Positions 1 to 11,557 of a stretch of 64,000 bases of DNA are shown piece by piece (position 1 is the first letter of the stretch; the number at the start of each line of letters is the position of its first letter). The stretch covers positions 58,779,119 through 58,843,118 of the forward strand of contig NC_079507.1 of the NCBI RefSeq assembly GCF_030052815.1, given 5' to 3'. The stretch comes from Hevea brasiliensis (lineage: Eukaryota > Streptophyta > Magnoliopsida > Malpighiales > Euphorbiaceae). The notes beneath the pieces are model-generated. The model was not told the origin of the DNA. It did not search any database and worked only from the letters and a program-made list of their open reading frames with translations. The position numbers were made by a program, and so were the translations under genes.

Positions 1-544
1 AAATATAATAAAATAAGAAGTATACCTTATGTGTCAAGATTGAAAATATTCTCATGCTTTGAATCCTTTTAGCCATTTTTCTTCTTAGCCTCATTTTTTT
101 GAACCCCATGGCCCCATTACATCCCTAAAAAGACCTTTGATCTCTTGATAGTACTTGCTACATTAGTGGAGATAGGAGTAGGGAATTTGCCTATGGGATT
201 GGAAAATTATCTATTCATACATTTAATTCCATCATTCTATATAGAGACACTTTGGTTATTGATTGTCCTAGAATTCCTTTTGAGCATGACTCTCTCTTGT
301 GATTGGTTGGTTTGGGAATTTTGATTGATAATTGACTTGATGGCTAAGCGGTGAAAGCTTGGATAAGCATTAGATTCTTTGCATTTTGAAGGATGGGTAT
401 ATGGATTGCTAGTATGGCTAAAGGTGTGTTAAGTTACTTTAATAGGTGATTTTCATAGCTCTTTGGATAAGTCACCCCTAAAAAAATTGCATCACATTTT
501 AAAGTTTGCTTGAGGACAAGCAAAAGCTTGAGTTTGGGGGTATT
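1..544 (+). mobile_element. 3' internal end of an Athila-type LTR element entering from the left
   Basis: Non-coding DNA collinear with 11712-12260, the 3' internal part of element E1, including the same phrases around 'ctcatgctttgaatcc' and the final purine run before the LTR. It is therefore the tail of a second element of the same family in the same orientation. The rest of this element lies outside the window. No ORF of note. Confidence 0.8.
527..541 (+). promoter_or_regulatory. Polypurine tract of the left-edge element
   Basis: The run 'cttgagtttgggggt' lies immediately 5' of the LTR start TGATGC. It is the expected plus-strand primer site and matches the tract at 12244-12258. Confidence 0.8.
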
Positions 545-2151
545 TGATGCATACATTTTGCATAATCATTTAGGTTTAATTTCATAGCCATTTTATTTGA
601 TTATTAGTCACTTTTAGCTAATTTCATTAGTTATTTAGTTAGTTTTTCATAATTGTCAATTTTGGATTAATTTGTAATTTTTACTTTGTTTTGTAGGAAA
701 AATGGTGTTTTTGAAGGACTAAAAAGAAATTTTTCCATTGAGGAGTGATCTTTACAGCCAAAGATGTCAAAAACAAGTTTCAAAGTTTAAATATGCATTG
801 GCCAAATTGCGCATAACTTGCCGCATAAGTTATGCAGATTTGCATAAGGAGAAGAAATACTGTTCCAATACCTGCCGAATTGTGCATAAGGAGAGTGCAT
901 AGCTTATGCAGATTCACGCCCCCCTTATGCAATTTCACGGAATTGTGCATAACCTATGCGCCTGGTCATGCAGTTTCGCATAAGTGAACCAGAAACCAGC
1001 CGAAAACTGCATAAGGGACTGCATGACTTATGCAGTCCCACAAAGACTTCATTAATGAGCTGGCAGAAGATTCCCTCAGAAAATCTCACCTCAAACACAC
1101 CATTTTAGGGCTCCATATCAGAAAAAGTTATAAATAGCCCCATATCCCATTTTAGGAGGAGGGGAGAAAGGAGAGGAAGAAAAGAAAAGGAAAGGGGCAG
1201 CAGCTGAAGAGTCAAAAACATCACTTCCACCATTTCCAAACAGATTTGGAGTTTTCTTTCCTTTATTGCACATTTCCTACCTTTCTTGTATCGGGTTTCT
1301 TTAGTTTTAGTTTATTTTCATGATTTATTTCCTCTTTTACTTAGAATTTCTTGTGTTAAACATGGATTGTGAATAGTTTTCTTTGATTCTGGAGTAAGGG
1401 ATGTAATATTTAGTTATTTTTGTGCATTTGAACTGGGTTAGTCCCAATTTAATGAATTTATGAGGTTTAATCCATTTCTTGTGTGCTTATTCACATGCTT
1501 AATGAAGGGCCCCATTAAGTTATGTTCTTAATCCTTGGTTGAAGCACCGAAAGGATAAAACCAAGTGATAGTTAATCAAGAAATTAGACTTAATTAACTT
1601 AGATCTAGAAATAGACTAAGGGTTAAGAGGGTTTTAATAGATTGATTAAAGAACCTAATGGGTCTTGGTTAATTTTAACTCCACGAAAGTAGGATTAAGT
1701 TAATTAAAGCACTCTTTGTCTAACTCGAAAGAGTTTTCAAAGGATTTTAGAATTAATCTCCTTTAAACCCATAAATTTCATGGATTGGGCTAGCTAAGAA
1801 AAATCCCAAAATGACTTAAATATGAACCCTTAACTCCAGAATCGTCTTTCATCGATTATTGCTTAAAATTTTACTTTTGAGTGTTTAGTTTAATCTCATT
1901 TTATTAATTTTCATTATTATCAATTTCTTTATTTTGCGAATTATTAAATTAGTCATTGTTTGAATTTAGTTTTGCATTTTCATCCCTTATGCTTCAAATT
2001 CCTAAATTTCTTTTATTAATTTGATTAAAATACAATTTTAACATACTTTATTTTACATCAAAAATTCAATCATTAATACAACTCCTCGTGGGAACGATAT
2101 CTTTTTCTATACTACTTGAACGACCCATGCACTTGCGGTTGGGACACATCA
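545..2151 (+). mobile_element. 3' LTR of the left-edge Athila-type element (family 1)
   Basis: About 1607 bp, starting TGATGCATAC and ending GGGACACATCA, matching the two LTRs of E1 end to end. It has a TATA box (TATAAATAG) at 1129-1137 with the GCATAAG/CTTATGC word cluster just upstream (811-1035). The following five bases, GAGGG (2152-2156), would be the right target duplication. The left partner is off the window. The LTR landed in the 3' flank of MLP copy 1, since copies 2 and 3 read straight through this junction. Confidence 0.85.
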
Positions 2152-3703
2152 GAGGGCCAAGCCGTGGGATTGGGAGTGAGGTCATCAAGGTGCATAATTT
2201 AGACTTTGGAGAAAGGTGGAACTTTTTACTTTCCTAATTATTTTCTGAAATTTTGTGTTTTCTTTAATAATAAAAAACTTTTGTGTTCTTTTTTCTTCAA
2301 CTTCACGCATTTAGTGAGTGGTGTAGGATACTTAATTTTTGTGTTCTTTTTTGTTCAACTACACGCATTTAGTGAGTGGTGTAGGATACTTACTTAATTT
2401 TGTTTGAAAAAAGACTAAATGTTAAAAAAATAAAAATAAGAACTTAATCAATAAAAACGTTAAAGTTTGAAATCCAAATAATATGTTTTATCTTTTTCAA
2501 TTTCATTAATCGTCCCTCCATGCTTCCCTCTCGAACTCTTTCTATATTCGAAAAAAAGAAATTTTACTTCCCAATTCCCATCCTCCACATTTATTTTTAT
2601 GTTTTTTTATTTTTATTTTTAAATTCAACTTCGAATGAAATTCTTTTAAACAAAGCATAATGGCCTAAAAAGAAATAGACTAATCTGCTTAACGAGTGAC
2701 CATGACGGACTTAATATTTCAGAATTTCTCGATTATTAACATCTTAAAATTCTTTAATTGAAACCAAACATCAGTTTCTAGAGAGAGAAGGACTCTACTT
2801 CTCACTAAAAGTTCTTTTTTACTTTTCATTATTATTATTATTATTTTCTTATTCTCTTTAAGCGACTATAAGTGAGAAACTCACCAGTAACGGTTTCAAA
2901 TTTATTTTTTTTGTATTGTTTTATTTTTTTTAACAAGCCTTCAAATTTGTATACATTTGGACCAGATCTGGGTTTATTTCCTTAAATCAGCATCTACTAG
3001 GAAAAGTTTTCTTCTTAATATCAGGTCCTACTCCTCCATTACTCGGTTCTTTTCCCTTAGTGAGGTTTTGTTTTATTTTTGTTTCTTGTAGCATTTGATG
3101 TACTTTTTTATAGTTCTAAATACAATGTGGGTCTTTCACTACTTTTAGTTGGAGACTTTGAATTTTTAAATATGAATAATGATCTTTTAACAATTAAGTA
3201 TATATGATAGAGCAATATGTTCCTTCATTAAAATTTGGTAGTTTAAACTACCATAGCAAGTTCTAAAAAGACAATGTTAAAAAGGCTTTTTTTCTCATCA
3301 AAAATTAAAAAATATCCATTAATATTAAAAAATTATTCTACTTTATCCAAATCATTTCCGAATAAAAATTTTCAATTATCTATGTTTATATGTTTTTTTG
3401 TAATGAGAATATTTGACTGTATTTATATTATGATATTTATCAGTGAATTTTCAATTTTTTTTAAAGAAAAAAAAATCTTAAAACACTTTTATAGCAGTAA
3501 TTAAGATATATATAAATTCATTATTAGCTTTGTTCGCAGGACCATCAAATAAATATATAGTAATAAATTTTATTAAACCATACAAACATAATCCAACCAA
3601 GTATAGGATACAACCAGCTGCAGCAGAAGCATCACTATAAACTAACAAGCCACAAGGTTTATTATTTGACAGGCAGTTCTATTTAATAATAAGCAATAGG
3701 ACA
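2152..3703. repeat. Duplicated 3' flank of the MLP1 pseudogene (block A)
   Basis: AT-rich sequence without a convincing gene. It is collinear with 21297-22848 (downstream of MLP2), and its first ~330 bp also match 26143-26419 (MLP3). The homology shows that flanks were copied together with the genes. Small ORFs here are not conserved in reading frame between copies, so I do not call them genes. Confidence 0.8.
2277..2393. repeat. 58-bp tandem duplication, unique to block A
   Basis: Two adjacent copies carry the phrase 'cacgcatttagtgagtgg' at 2304 and 2362, 58 bp apart. Blocks B (near 21450) and C (near 26297) hold a single copy, so this duplication arose after the blocks separated. Confidence 0.75.
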
Positions 3704-4255
3704 TCAAGCCTTGACAAGGTGAGCATCAACATCCTTGACAACGCTAACCAAAATGTCCAGGTACTTACTGGGAGGTGGATCATCAGCCTTCAATTTCTCA
3801 CATTCAACACATATTTTTACCAACCCTCCATCACCCTTTGGAATAACCTGGAGAATAGCCTTGTAGCTCTTGTATTGTTCCAGAACATGTCCTTCAACTG
3901 TTGTAAAAGTTATCGTCTTATTCACCTTATCTACATCCAACTTCTCCTTGAAAAATTCAGGATTCCCTTCAGTGTGGTTCAATAGAAGAACTAATTAATT
4001 AATCATGTACTAAAAACCATATTTATCACTGAAAAATTAAGGAAAATCTTGACAGACAAGAATTGATATTACCTAGGGTATATTTCCAAAGCTTGGTAGA
4101 GCCCGGAGTCTCCCAATCACCTTCATGATCCTTAACTGAGTGAATACTATCAGAGGCATTGGGAACATGGTGTGCTTCGCTGTAGAAGATTTTGTAGAAA
4201 TTATCAGGAGGGCGTTGAGCTCTACATCCGCCTCAAGTTTATCAGCTTGAACCAT
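3704..4255 (-). pseudogene. MLP-like (Bet v 1 superfamily) copy 1, frameshifted
   Basis: Two exons on the minus strand: exon 1 at 4073-4255 (ATG at 4255), intron 3970-4072 with a GT donor (CCCTAG|GTAATATC), exon 2 at 3704-3969 ending HLVKA and TGA. Exon 2 keeps an open MLP C-terminal half with motifs EGHVLEQYKSYKA and GDGGLVKI, like the Bet v 1 glycine loop region. Exon 1 starts MVQADKLEADVELN, then a one-base deletion near codon 15, relative to copies 2 and 3, shifts the frame to the stop at the donor. The acceptor AG is mutated to TG. A second AG three bases on (AAG|GGAATCC) could still splice in frame with loss of one Glu. MLP proteins are small ligand-binding, stress-related proteins, but this copy cannot make one. 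Confidence 0.85.
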
Positions 4256-4289
4256 GTTTTTCCTGAAACATTTGCAAGTATTGATCTTT

Positions 4290-4323
4290 TGGTGCTAAAA
4301 TCTGCAAGCATACATGTCGTATG
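4290..4323 (-). mobile_element. Left stub of a family-2 LTR, split by E1
   Basis: Begins TGGTGC directly after TCTTT (4285-4289). It is collinear with the start of the reverse solo LTR at 37809, which sits at the same TCTTT in MLP copy 3. It continues at 13892 on the other side of E1. It lies about 35 bp upstream of the MLP1 start codon. Confidence 0.75.
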
Positions 4324-5954
4324 TGATGCATACATTTTGCATAGTCATTTAGGTCTAATTTCATAGCCATTTTATTTTATTATTAGTCATTTTTAGCCAA
4401 TTTCATTAGTTATTTAGTTAGTTTTTCATAGTTGTCAATTTTGCATTAATTTGTAATTTTTACTTTGTTTTGTAGGAAAAATGGTATTTTTGAAGGACTG
4501 AAGAGAATTTTTGCCATTGAGGAGTGACTTCTGCAGCCAAAGATGTCAAAAACAAGTTTTCAAGCTGAAATATGCATTGACCAAATTGTGCATAACTTGC
4601 CGCATAAGCTATGTAGATCTGCATAAGGAGAAAAATCACTGTTCCAATACCTGCCGAAATGTGCATAAGGAGACTGCATAGCTTATGCACATTCACGCCT
4701 CCCTTATGCCTTTTCATGGAATTGTGCATAACCTATGCACCAAGTCATGCAGTTTCGCATAAGTGAACCAGAAACCAGCCGAAAACTGCATAAGGGACTG
4801 CATGACTTATGCAGTCCACTTATGCAGTCCCATAAAGAGTTTATTAATGAGCTGGCAGAAGATTCCCTCAGAAAATCCCTCCTCAAACACACTATTTTAG
4901 GGCTCCATGTCAGAAAATGCTATAAATAGTCCCATTTCCCATTTTAGAAAGGGAAAGACTAAAAAGGAGCAGAAAAAGGAAAGGAAGAGGAGAAAGAGGA
5001 GCAGCTGAAGAGACACAATCATTTTCCACACCATTTCCAACCAGATTTGGAGATTTCTTTCTTTTCTTACATTTTTCCTACATTTCTAGTGTTTAGTTTC
5101 TTATTTCCTAGCTTAGATTAAAGCCTTATTTCCATACAAACTAAAAATATCTTGTAAACATTATGGGTAGTGAGTAGTTTTACTTTGATTCTGGAGTAAG
5201 GGATGTAATATTTAGTTATTTTTGTGGATTTGAACTGGGTTAGTCCCAATTTAATGAATTTATGAGGTTTAATCCATTTCTTGTGTGCTTATTCACATGC
5301 TTAATGAAGGGCCCCATTAAGTTATGTACTTAATCCTTGGTTGAAGCACCGAAAGGAGAAAACCAAGTGATAGTTAATCAAGAAATTGGACTTAATTAAC
5401 TTAGATCTAGAAATAGACTAAGGGTTAAGAGGGTTTTAATAGATTGATTAAAGAACCTAATGGGTCTTGGTTAATTTTAACTCCACGAAAGTAGGATTAA
5501 GTTAATTAAGGCACGCTTTGTCTCACTCGAAAGAGTTTTCAAAGGATTTTAGAATTAATCTCCTTTAAACCCATAAATTTCATGGATTGGGCTAGCTAGG
5601 AAAAATTCCAAAATGACTTAAATATGAACCCTTAACTCCAGAATCGTCTTTCATCAATTATTGCTTGGAATTTTACTTTTGAGTGTTTAGTTTAATCTCA
5701 TTTTATTAATTTTCATTATTATCAATTTTTTTATTTTGCGAATTATTAAATTAGTCATTGTTTAAATTTAGTTTTGCATTTTCATACCTTATGCTTCAAA
5801 TTCCTAAATTTCTTTTATTAATTTGATTAAAATACAATTTTTAACATATTTTATTTTATATCAAAAATTCAATCATTAACACAACTCCACGTGGGAACGA
5901 TATCTTTTTCTATACTACTTGAACGACCCGTGCACTTGCGGTTGGGACACATCA
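4324..5954 (+). repeat. 5' LTR of E1
   Basis: Starts TGATGCATAC and ends GGGACACATCA. U3 holds the inverted GCATAAG/CTTATGC word cluster (4590-4830) directly upstream of the TATA box at 4921-4929. Two words repeat the anatomy of the internal array units, including a CCGAAA anchor before the word (4652 and 4779 areas). Same length as the 3' LTR at 12261-13891. Confidence 0.9.
4921..4929 (+). promoter_or_regulatory. TATA box of the E1 LTR promoter
   Basis: TATAAATAG, conserved at 12858-12866 in the 3' LTR and 1129-1137 in the left-edge LTR. Transcription should start about 25-35 bp downstream, near the AG-rich run at 4950-5000. Confidence 0.7.
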
Positions 5955-5960
5955 AGTTTT

Positions 5961-5977
5961 TGGCGCTGTTGCCGGGG
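5961..5977 (+). promoter_or_regulatory. Primer-binding site, tRNA-Asp type
   Basis: 'tggcgctgttgccgggg' lies six bases after the 5' LTR. It is complementary to the 3' end of plant tRNA-Asp(GUC), CCCCGGCAACGGCGCCA, with one mismatch. This primer choice is typical of the Athila lineage of Ty3/gypsy elements. Confidence 0.8.
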
Positions 5978-6088
5978 AGTTGTTTGTTTAAGATTGAATT
6001 CTTGATTATTTTAGTTGTTTATAGTTTTATCTTTGTTATCTTTTCATTTTGTGTTTGTTTGTTCTTTTTCAGGTACCCTTAATCTTTT

Positions 6089-8794
6089 ATGAGAAGAGCT
6101 AGAAGCACAAGTGACACATCCTTATTGTTTAATCCTGAAATTGAGAAATTTTGTAAAGCCAACAAGAAAGAAACTAGAAAAAGAAAAGAAGCTTTGAGAG
6201 AAACTGAATTAGAAGCAGACATGGCTGATGAAAGAATCAGAATTGGTGGTGGTAATGCTGGAAATAATCGAAACAATGAAAATGCAGCTCATGGTGAAGA
6301 AGTTGTAAATGCTAATGTGCCTAAGGGAAGTATGATGGATCACGCATTTCCTCTTTTTGATGATTTAAGAGAGAGTATAGCAAGACCAAGAATTGATGCA
6401 AATAGTTATAAGATGGATTTTGGAGTACTACAAATGATTCAGAATTCTCAATTCGGAGGTCATCCTTCAGAAAATCCTCATACACATCTTAAGAAGTTTG
6501 TTATGATCTGTGACATGCAAAAGCAACCAGGAGTATCTGATGATGCAGCAAGGCTAAAATTGTTTCCATTCTCTTTGAAAGATAGAGCATTGGATTGGCT
6601 TGATTCTTTACCTCACAACTCGATTACAAATTGGGAGCAGCTCACTGATGCATTTCTTGCCCAATACTTTCCACCTGGAAAAACTCAAGAGTTGAGGAAT
6701 CAAATGATTACTTTTAGACCAAGAGAAGATGAGACTCTTTATGAGTCATGGATGAGATGGAAGGAGTTGGAGAGACAATGTCCACATCATGCCATTCCTA
6801 AATGGATGATAAACTAGAATTTTTACACAAATGTCACTCCTGCTATTAGAGGAATCATTGATGCTCAAACTGGAGGGGAATTCATCATTAAGCATGAAGA
6901 TGAAGCTTATGAGTTGTTAGAGAAAATAGCAAAGAATACTCATCTTTGGAGTAGTCCAAGAGGACCAGCTCCAACTCAAAATAGGCAAGCTGCTGGAATG
7001 TATGAGCTTGATCCATTCAACATGATCAATGCCAAATTTGATGCACTCACTAATGTCCTTGCTAAGAAAATGGAGGATTTAAGTATGCTAGTCAGTTCAT
7101 CATCATGCTCTCGGAATTCTCAACAAGTTACTTATGCAGAAGGAACAATGAGCTGTGGAGTAGATTATCCTTCATATGCTTGGAGGAATCATCCAAATTT
7201 TTCATGGGGGAATCAGCAAACTCAAGCTTTAACTCAGAACTTTCCACCACAACAACAAGGGCATCAATACCAATAACCTTGGCAACCACCACCTAGTTTT
7301 CAGCAAAAGAATGCAAATCCTGCACCTCTACCAAAACAGCAAGAACAAAGTTCCACCACAGAGGCTTTATTACAACAAATTCTTGCTAATCAAACTAAGC
7401 GTGATGAAGAGTTGAGAGAGATGAAAGCAAGGCTGGAACAAATGCAAACACACAATAGGATGTTGGAAAATCAGATTGCACAACAGGCATGCTCATCAAG
7501 TACCAATTCTATGGGGAAACTTCCTAGTCAAACAGAAAATCCAAGGGAGCAATGTTATGCCATCACACTGAGGAGTAGTAAAATAGTGCATACTGAGAAG
7601 AGTGAAAAAGTTGAGAAGAGAGAAAATGAGAAAGATGTTGAGAGAGATGAAAAACAAAAGAGTGAAAAAGGGAGTGCAAGAAAAGGTAAAGAGGAGGTTG
7701 GAGAGAAAGAAGAGAAATATATACCTCCAGAGCCTTACAAGCCACAGCTTCCCTTTCCACAGAGATTTCAAAAAGCCAAGATTGATAAGCAATTTGGGAA
7801 GTTCTTAGAGGTTTTAAAGAAGCTATATATATATGTGCCTTTTATTGATGCTCTTTCCCAAATGCCTTCTTATGCTAAGTTTTTGAAAGAAATTCTCTCA
7901 AACAAAAGAAGACTTGAAGATTATGAGATCAGAGCCTTAATCGAGGAATGCAGTGCTATCCTCCAAAGGAAACTTCCTCCAAAGCTCAAGGATCCAGGGA
8001 GTTTTTTAATTCCATGCCACATTGGGGAATCATGTTCTATAAAAGCTTTATGTGATTTAGGGGCTAGTGTAAGCCTTATGCCCCTCTCCATCTATGAGAA
8101 GCTCAACATGGGAGATCTTAAGCCGACCCACATTTCTCTTCAGCTAGCTGACAGATCAATTAAGTATCCTGAAGGGATTTTGGAGAATGTGCCTCTAAAG
8201 GTTGGGAAATTCTACATACCTGTTGACTTTGTCATCTTGGACATGGAAGAGGATTCTAATATCCCAATCATTTTGGGGAGGCCTTTCCTAGCTACAGCTG
8301 GTGCTTTGATTGACGTGAAAGGTGAAAAGCTTACTCTCAGAGTCGGAGAGGATCATTTAGTCTTCAACATTGGCAATGATAAGAAGAAGCAACATGAAGA
8401 TGTAGACTCTTGTTTGAGAATTGATATAGTTGATGAGTTAGTAAAAGAGCACTTTAGAAAGAGCTATCCGAAGGCTTCTCTTAAAAGTAGTCTTATCCAT
8501 AAAGGGAGTATCAATGATGAAAATCCAAAAGAGGCTGCATTTGCACAACATTTGAATAGTAATCCACCTTGTCCTATGGCACCAATCTTTCAAGTTGAGC
8601 AAGTGGAGAAAAGTGAAGTAAAGTAACCATCTCTCAAAGAAAAAGATGCACCAAAAGTTGTCAAGAAAGAAATGGTCGGATTTTTAGACAAAGCAACAAG
8701 GATCTTCTCATGTGATGGAAAGAAAATGAAGTATAGATTCATTAAAGCACCTATTGGGAACAGAGGCAATAAATTCCAATTCCAGCCACCATGA
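6089..8794 (+). pseudogene. E1 gag-protease reading frame with in-frame stops
   Basis: One continuous frame (ATG 6089) broken only by TAG at 6815, TAA at 7274 and TAA at 8624, ending at TGA 8792. The gag capsid region spans 6450-6900, with motifs such as LFPFSLKDRALDWLDSLP and FLAQYFPPGKTQELRNQM. A Gln/Pro-rich linker and a heptad-like coiled segment follow at 7390-7480, then a Lys/Glu-rich stretch at 7590-7720. The retropepsin carries CDLGASVSLMP (catalytic Asp at 8054-8056) and IILGRPFLATA (8270-8300), the flap-distal protease motif. DLGA in place of DTGA is normal for Athila proteases. The first two stops read as CAG/CAA to TAG/TAA changes. Gag packages RNA and the protease would process it. 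RT should follow but is absent. Confidence 0.85.
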
Positions 8795-9597
8795 AAAATG
8801 ACAAAAGTCCAGCTAAGGACTATAAATTAGCGCTCTTGGGAGGCACCCCAAGTTCTTTTATTTTACTTTTGTTGATTTACTTTTATTTACATAGCTTTTG
8901 TTTTTATCTTAAATCTCCCCAAATTCAATTTTTGACATTGTTGAATCTTGTCCCTTGTAGATGTATTTCAATGGAGGAAGGCTGGTGAACTGCTGGAGTG
9001 ATTCTTAACCTGAAAATTTTGTCCTTAAACTCTCCCAAAATTGATTGATTTTTGCTGCATAACCTGTGCAGGTCTGCTACCTGGTTTATGCAGAGAGAAA
9101 AAAAAAAAAAAGACATTCTGCAGCAAAGAGGGGGTCTGCAGCAGATGACTTATCTTCTTGGTGAGGTTGGGTGTGTAATTTTTAAGTATTTGTGCTTATC
9201 ATGTTTATGTGGTGGTAAGGTGGTCATTTTTGTAGTTTTGAGCTTAATTGGATTGTGAGATTCAAGGTGGATATGCTGCATTTTCTTGGCATAACTTGGG
9301 GAGTCATTTCTCATTTGTAGAAAAATGCAACTTTATGCAGATTTTATTAAGTTTTAATGTGTTAAATGTTGATTTGCAGAATTTGAGTCAAAATGGCTTG
9401 GTTCACAAAGGCTTTTATGCAGAATTCATTTTTACAAGCTTGTGTGATGTAATTTTGATGGACTTTGTATATATTGATGTGTTTTTTTATGACAATTTCT
9501 CATGATTTATGCTTCATAGAATTATATTTCTTCATTCTAGGGTATTTTTCACACTTGCAAATCATTTTTAATTGTTCTCTCCATCTTGTTGAATTGT

Positions 9598-10330
9598 GCA
9601 TAAGTAACTGCATAGCTTATGCAATCCTGCATAACCACAATTCTTGCCATTTTCACCCCTGTTGCAAACTGCATAAGGAGAGTGCATAGCTTATGCAACT
9701 CTGCATAGCCACATTTTTGTCAAATTTCATATCTACCGAAACTTGCATAAGCAGGATGCATAACTTATGCACATTTGCATGACTTCAAATCCTGCATTTT
9801 CTCTCTCCACTGAAATCTGCATAAGGGGAGTGCATAACTTATGCACTACCGCATGACCGAACTCTCTGAAAATCAAAACCTGCCGAGAGGTGCATAAGCA
9901 GGGTGCATAACTTATGCACTTCTGCATGACTTCAAATCTTGCATTTTCTCTCTCTGCCAAAATCTGCATAAGGAGAGCGCATAGCTTATGCACTTCCGCA
10001 TGACCAAAAACTCTGAATTCCAAAACCTGCCGAGAGGTGCATAAGCAGAGCGCATAGCTTATGCACTTCTGCATGACCACACTCCCTAAAAGCCAAAACC
10101 TACCGAGACCTACATAAGGAGAGTGCATGACTTATGCACTTCCGCATGACCTATTTCTCTGAAATCCAAAACAAGCCGAAACTTGCATAAGTTAGCGCAT
10201 AAGCTATGCACTCTTGCATAATCAGTTTTTCACACTTTTTTATCACCCACCGAAATATGCATAAGAGAGTGCATAAGTTATGCACACTCACTTTTCACTT
10301 ATGCAGCCTTAACACATGCCCTGTTCAAAT
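9598..10330 (+). repeat. Phased array of GCATAAG...CTTATGC units, 73-74 bp period
   Basis: Ten units begin with GCATAAG (one ACATAAG) at 9598, 9671, 9745, 9819, 9892, 9966, 10039, 10112, 10185 and 10259; all steps are 73 or 74. A unit reads: CCGARA anchor, about 4 bp, GCATAAG, 6-7 bp, GCATARCTTATGCA, CTTCYGCATGAC, then a variable ~25 bp. Two unit types alternate (AGGAGAG versus AGCAGGG after the word), making a 147-bp dimer repeat across 9745-10112. Each unit can fold, since GCATAAG pairs with CTTATGC. The same units occur singly in the U3 of the LTRs. Confidence 0.9.
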
Positions 10331-10660
10331 CAAAATTTGTTTTCGGCACCATTTTCCCACCTCCACCTCCCGATATTCCTGTTCACTCCTTTTTCCCCCC
10401 ACGTCAATTTGCAGCACTTTATGGCACTCATGCAGAACCGCACAGCTTATGCACCCTCCTTATGCACCTATTCTGGACAGCACATTATTCTGCATAACCT
10501 GTGCAGCTTCTTATGCATCCCCATTATCTCTTGAATTCTCATCTGCTCTATACCAGGTAACTCTTTCTTTTTGCTCTTAAATTTCACAATTCCTGGTAAT
10601 TATTATTTGCTTTGAGTTTTGATAATGCACTGCTTGAGACATTGAGGACAATGTCTAATT

Positions 10661-10675
10661 TTGAGTTTGGGGGGT
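10661..10675 (+). promoter_or_regulatory. Internal polypurine-like tract 1 of E1
   Basis: 'ttgagtttggggggt' preceded by 'gaggacaatg', copying the layout 'gaggacaagcaa ... gagtttggggg' found at the true 3' tract (12227-12257). Possibly an additional plus-strand initiation site or a relic of an older internal end. Confidence 0.5.
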
Positions 10676-11543
10676 GCACATTTTGATTTTTGCTACATGT
10701 TACATTTTTCATACATTTTTCACATTTTGAGTATAGAAGCATCTCATCCCATTCCATTTACATATATTGTAAATATTTTACATATACATCCATACATACA
10801 TATACATTACACATTTACACACACATTATACACCACTTAGAATTGTACACATTGCACACAATTAGACTTCCTTCATTTAGTTAATGCATTACTCATTTTT
10901 AGGAATCATGCATCATTAAAATCTTTTGCCAAATCCCTTGAGTATTGAAAAGTTGCCTATGAGAGTGATTTGACTTACCTTTAGTTGGGTTTGTGGATTG
11001 AAAGTTTCCTAAGAGATGCAAGGTTTTGAAGTGTCTATCCCTTGCCTATATCTTCTTAGCCAAAAAGCCACCCAACTAGTCATTTGGAGATGGAAGTGTT
11101 TAGAGGGAGTTATTGGATATAAGGTAGTCAAATGATGTCTCACCAATCCTAGAACAAATTTTCTAAACCTTTCAAGGCGAAATACCAGCTTGTACTTGAA
11201 AAGAGAGATGATTAGGCATTCTTTGATTTAAACCTTCTCATTTTAAACCTTTGGCCCTTTTCCTAATTAAAATTGACCCTTGCAAACCCTTTTGAGCCTT
11301 TTTGTCCCTAATTTTTCTTGAAACCCTTATTACTACCTAGCCAATGAACCAAACACTCCAACCCTTTTCATGAGAATAATTATTTATAACATTAGGTATA
11401 TATTCAAAAAAAAAAAAGAGAAAAGAAAAAAATGCAATAAAAGGGAGAAGAAATGCTTGTCACCTTGTAAAAGTGCTAGTATATGTGCTCTTCACCATTG
11501 TCATTCAAAATGAAAGAAATCCACCCAAAGTATTAAAAGAAAT

Positions 11544-11557
11544 GAGTTTGGGGGTGG
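11544..11557 (+). promoter_or_regulatory. Internal polypurine-like tract 2 of E1
   Basis: 'gagtttgggggtgg', the same 11-bp core as the 3' polypurine tract, 700 bp upstream of it. Confidence 0.45.

Noticed and set aside
7496..7792. Leu/Phe-rich minus-strand ORFs
   Set aside because: Shadow of the Lys/Glu-rich region of the E1 gag frame.
9733..10128. A 131-aa open frame on the minus strand with a 49-residue internal repeat
   Set aside because: It is the translation of the non-coding 147-bp dimer array. 147 is divisible by three, so the repeat stays open by arithmetic. The motif is explained at DNA level and is not in frame elsewhere.
9598..10330. CRISPR-like appearance (regular repeats with variable spacers)
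   Set aside because: The conserved word and the 'spacers' are both parts of a repeated unit, spacers recur in alternate units, and this is plant nuclear DNA inside a retroelement.
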